A stretch of 64,000 bases of DNA, taken from assembly GCF_016865445.1 (NCBI RefSeq), contig NZ_AP024412.1:1054001-1118000 (forward strand), in the 5' to 3' direction. Shown here in pieces: positions 60,951 through 64,000 of this stretch (positions within the stretch are counted from its first letter, which is position 1; each line of letters opens with the position of its first letter). The notes beneath the pieces were generated by a model. It was not told where the DNA came from. It worked only from the letters and a program-made list of their open reading frames with translations, and searched no databases. A program made the position numbers and the translations under genes. Origin of the DNA: Mariniplasma anaerobium (GTDB taxonomy: Bacteria > Bacillota_I > Bacilli_A > Acholeplasmatales > Acholeplasmataceae).

Positions 60951-62114
60951 ATGTGGCAAGCACTCCTTGATTTTTTTGAAAGCACAGGTTTTCGTTTCTT
61001 TTTCGAACCTGGTGGTTGGAAATTTCTAATCATGATTCTACTCTCATTAACACTACTATATCTAGCAGTCTTTAAAAAGTTTGAACCCTATCTTTTAATT
61101 CCTATTGGTTTTGCGATGTTATTAGTTAACATCCCAGGCACTGATATGTTTGTAGAAACTATTAAAATTGTTGATGGTGTTGAAACCACTAGTTATAGTG
61201 GACTTCTAGGTTATCTTTACTATGGTGTTAAACTTGGTATATACCCACCTCTTATCTTCTTAGGAATTGGAGCTACTACTGACTTTGGACCTTTAATTGC
61301 CAACCCTAAATCTATGTTATTAGGAGCTGCAGCACAAGTGGGCATCTTCTTAACATTCATTGGCGCAATCATTTTAGGCTTCTCAGGGCCAGAATCAGCC
61401 TCTATAGGGATTATTGGTGGTGCAGATGGACCAACCTCCATCTTGCTCGCAAGTCGTCTTGCACCGCATTTAATTGGTGCTATATCATTAGCTGCTTATT
61501 CTTATATGGCATTAGTTCCAATGATACAACCTCCAATTATTAAATTATTAACGACTAAAAAAGAGCGTGCCATTAAAATGGAACAATTAAGAGAAGTTAA
61601 ACAATCAGAAAAAGTCTTCTTCCCTGTTATTGTGAGTGTCATTTGTATGACCTTTATTCCATCAAGTGCACCTATTATTGGGATGCTTATGTTAGGTAAT
61701 TTAATTAAAGAATCACAAGTCGTTCCTAATCTAACTAAAACTGCTGGTGAATCTTTGCTTTATATCATTACTATTCTTCTTGGATTATCTATTGGTGCAA
61801 CCACCATGGCTACTCAATTTTTAGAAGTACAAACCTTATTGATTATCACGCTGGGATTATTTGCATTTGGTATCGCCACAGCTTCAGGTGTCATCGCTGG
61901 TAAAGTGATGTGTGTCATGACTCATGGTAAAGTTAATCCGATGATTGGCGCTGCTGGTGTATCAGCTGTTCCTATGGCTGCAAGAGTTGTTCATATTGAA
62001 GGTCAAAAAGTTGATCCAGAAAATTATCTATTGATGCATGCGATGGGTCCAAATGTCGCAGGTGTTATAGGTTCTGCGATTGCTGCTGGTCTATTCTTGA
62101 TGTTCTTTGCTTAA
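60951..62114 (+). CDS. oadB: Na+-translocating decarboxylase beta subunit
   Basis: 387 residues, multipass membrane protein. Signature IIGGADGPTSILLASRLAPH, PMIQPPIIKLLTTKKER and GKVMCVMTHGKVNPMIGAAG, as in OadB/GcdB/MmdB. Decarboxylates carboxybiotin and exports Na+. Starts 5 bases after the carrier gene. Confidence 0.95.
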   Translation: MWQALLDFFESTGFRFFFEPGGWKFLIMILLSLTLLYLAVFKKFEPYLLIPIGFAMLLVNIPGTDMFVETIKIVDGVETTSYSGLLGYLYYGVKLGIYPPLIFLGIGATTDFGPLIANPKSMLLGAAAQVGIFLTFIGAIILGFSGPESASIGIIGGADGPTSILLASRLAPHLIGAISLAAYSYMALVPMIQPPIIKLLTTKKERAIKMEQLREVKQSEKVFFPVIVSVICMTFIPSSAPIIGMLMLGNLIKESQVVPNLTKTAGESLLYIITILLGLSIGATTMATQFLEVQTLLIITLGLFAFGIATASGVIAGKVMCVMTHGKVNPMIGAAGVSAVPMAARVVHIEGQKVDPENYLLMHAMGPNVAGVIGSAIAAGLFLMFFA

Positions 62115-62115
62115 T

Positions 62116-62838
62116 ATGAATATCATAAACTTTAAAACAATTGATTCAACCAATAGTTATTTAAAAAGAGAATATAAAGAATTAAACCACTTCACTTGGG
62201 TTAAAAGTGATGAACAAACACAAGGAAGAGGAAGAATTCATAACACATGGATAGGAAATGATGATTCATTAATGTGTTCTATTCTTTTAAAGCATGATAT
62301 CAATATATCAAACATAGCTTTATATCCCTTAATTGCAGCACAATCCCTACATAAAGTCTTATCAACTTATCATCATGACATGAAGATAAAATGGCCTAAT
62401 GATTTATATATAGGTGATAAAAAAATTGCTGGTATTTTAACTGAGAGTATCATTGAATCAAGTAATGTTCTTGCAATCATTTTAGGCTTTGGTATTAATT
62501 TAAATCAATCAAGTTTTTCTAATGATTTAAAAAAGATTGCTTCTTCTCTATATTTAAATACAGATCAAACATATGATAAAACAATCATATTAAAACAACT
62601 ATCAAAACAATTGTTATCTGATTTGAAACATTATCATCAATTTCCTTTAGATATTATTAACTACTGTAATGATTATAATTATTTAAAAGGACAAAATATT
62701 ACATTTGTTGAAGATGATCAATTATATGATGCTAGAGCTCTAAATATCAATGACCAAGGTCAATTAATCGTAGAAACTAAAGCTGGATTGAAAACATTAA
62801 ACAGTGGATTAGTCTCTTTAAAAAGAAATAAAGATTAA
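62116..62838 (+). CDS. birA: Biotin protein ligase (class I)
   Basis: 240 residues from the ATG at 62116, one base after the oadB stop (a TTG at 62107 is an alternative). EQTQGRGRIHNTWIG and KWPNDLYIGDKKIAGILTE are the biotin- and ATP-binding motifs; GFGINLNQS follows. No N-terminal repressor HTH. Attaches biotin to Lys74 of the carrier in the same operon. Confidence 0.93.
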   Translation: MNIINFKTIDSTNSYLKREYKELNHFTWVKSDEQTQGRGRIHNTWIGNDDSLMCSILLKHDINISNIALYPLIAAQSLHKVLSTYHHDMKIKWPNDLYIGDKKIAGILTESIIESSNVLAIILGFGINLNQSSFSNDLKKIASSLYLNTDQTYDKTIILKQLSKQLLSDLKHYHQFPLDIINYCNDYNYLKGQNITFVEDDQLYDARALNINDQGQLIVETKAGLKTLNSGLVSLKRNKD

Positions 62839-63002
62839 ATAATATTAAATTGATGTATACTATTCACAAATGAGGTGACTAACTATTAAAAGTCAAGTAC
62901 TTTAATAGATTAAATAGTAAAAACCTCCTATAGCAGACAAAAATAGAGGTGTGCTTTAATTACAGATGACTTTTACTTAACCGCCACAGTTTAAGTAATC
63001 AG
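62839..63002. other. Intergenic end of an IS110-family element
   Basis: No gene. Contains inverted AAAAGTCA/TGACTTTT (62888-62895 and 62967-62974) and ACTTAA/TTAAGT (62975-62996, hairpin). Likely the right flank of the transposase gene; the element end has not been located. Confidence 0.4.
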
Positions 63003-64000
63003 TTATTTTAACTTCTTTGAATCGAAATCTTCTTTGTTGGCCTCAATGTGGTGAATGACTCTAATGAGTTTCTTAGCGAGATGAACGAGTGCGACACGGT
63101 GATGTTTACCCTCTTGTTTCTTCTTATCGTAATAAGCATAAAATACAGGATTATAAATCATTACGGTTTGACAGATGTTAATGAGTGTAGCACGTAAGTA
63201 TTTACTTCCTCGCTTGACAAGTTTACCTGTAGAAGACATCGTTCCAGATTGTTTAATTGATGAATCAAGACCTGCATAGGATAACATTTCAGCAGGATTA
63301 GAAAACAAAGAGATGTCACCATATTCACAAATAATAATAGCTGCTGAGATGACACCGATACCTTTAATCGTCTGAATATAGGTTGGATATTGATCCATTA
63401 AAGCTGTGATTTGTTTCTCCGTTTCGTCGATATCTTGATTGATCATCTCAACATAAGAAATTGAAGTCTTCAGTTTGAAGAGTTGATGATCTTGTGTGAC
63501 ACCAATCGTTTGAGATGCCAATGCTTTGAGTTTTACAAATTTGGGATAGTTAAACTTACCCCTTGAAAGTTTCCTTAAAGTTTCAAAATGATTTTCCTTC
63601 ATCTTTGCGATTCTATCTGGAGATGAAAAGCGCTTTAAAAGGTATAAGGATATCTCTGAATAGCCTTGTTCATGCATGAAAGGCTTATACTCAGGAAAGA
63701 TGACATCTAAGACCTTAGTTATCATATTGTAATGCTTTGTCCTCATAGAAATGAGTTTAGAACGTAGTCTAGTTAGTGATTTTAAAGCACTTATATGATA
63801 AGATTGATGATGATAGGCTTTGTAGTCTACAGATCTCATATAAGATGAAATCATTTGTGCATCTTTCTTATCCGTCTTCGTTTTTCTCAGTGATTGGGCT
63901 TCTCCAAACTTCTTCACTAGAAAAGGATTAATCTCCATGAACGAATAGCCATGGAAGGTAAGAAATGACTTAAGGTTTTCACCGTAGTGACCTGTGGCCT
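63003..64000 (-). mobile_element. IS110-family transposase (partial, continues beyond window)
   Basis: In-frame coding continues from the stop at 63003 to the window edge, with no stop (upstream residues GHYGENLKSFLTFHGYSFME precede the ATG at 63938). Visible: TKTDKKDAQMI of the DEDD N-domain, and in the C-terminal Transposase_20 domain IKGIGVISAAIII, LSYAGLDSSIKQSGTMSSTG (serine region) and KRGSKYLRATLI. The true start lies outside. Bridge-RNA-guided transposition is known for this family. Confidence 0.9.

Noticed and set aside
1-64000. tRNA or rRNA genes
   Set aside because: No cloverleaf with a GTTCRA-type arm or rRNA-like GC-rich conserved stretch was recognised by eye in the gaps; a dedicated scan would be decisive.

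Overview
The window looks like a chromosome segment of a low-G+C, AT-rich bacterium of the Firmicutes/Mollicutes kind (Acholeplasma, Izemoplasma or Haloplasma-like). TGA is used as a stop, so this is not the Mycoplasma/Spiroplasma code. The wall-less-host idea rests on weak evidence: overall style, a Na+-pumping decarboxylase operon, and a prophage in which I find no endolysin. The genus is inference.

1-12964 (minus strand): a surface-glycan operon read right to left. It runs ATP-grasp enzyme, HAD phosphatase, a winged-helix/Rossmann fusion, a PglE-like aminotransferase, a PglC-like phosphoglycosyl transferase, then a nucleotidyltransferase, three GT4 and one GT2 glycosyltransferases, a thymidylate-kinase-like protein, an APH-like kinase, a UDP-sugar dehydrogenase and a pyruvyl transferase cut by the window edge. 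Together they would build a lipid-linked, amino-sugar- and uronate-containing glycan.

13300-45400: a prophage. All structural genes lie on the minus strand in HK97/siphovirus order: HNH, terminase small and large subunits, portal, protease, capsid, connectors, tail tube, tail chaperone (with a probable frameshift extension), tape measure, Dit, tail-tip proteins, holin-like proteins. Upstream are metK, a ParB-domain DNA methylase, a late regulator, and an XRE/tyrosine recombinase/excisionase block. On the plus strand are a second regulator and two tandem large serine recombinases. Accessory genes interrupt the packaging module: a KAP P-loop NTPase, a protein with two HEPN-like repeats, and a single HEPN protein. 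These are candidate phage-borne defence genes.

45500-58740: an accessory island with an orphan RelB-like antitoxin, a pRiA4b ORF-3-like protein, UPF0158, a DUF4143 ATPase behind three 15-bp repeats at exact 32-bp spacing, a DUF6933-like gene with a nearby 150-bp partial copy, HipBA, AbiE, and an McrBC-like pair. In that pair the McrB AAA+ domain is fused to a 12-helix membrane domain and is interrupted by a one-base frameshift in front of Walker B.

58918-62838 (plus strand): a housekeeping operon for a Na+-translocating oxaloacetate-type decarboxylase (alpha, gamma, separate biotin carrier, beta) ending in biotin protein ligase. 63003-64000 holds a partial IS110-family transposase.
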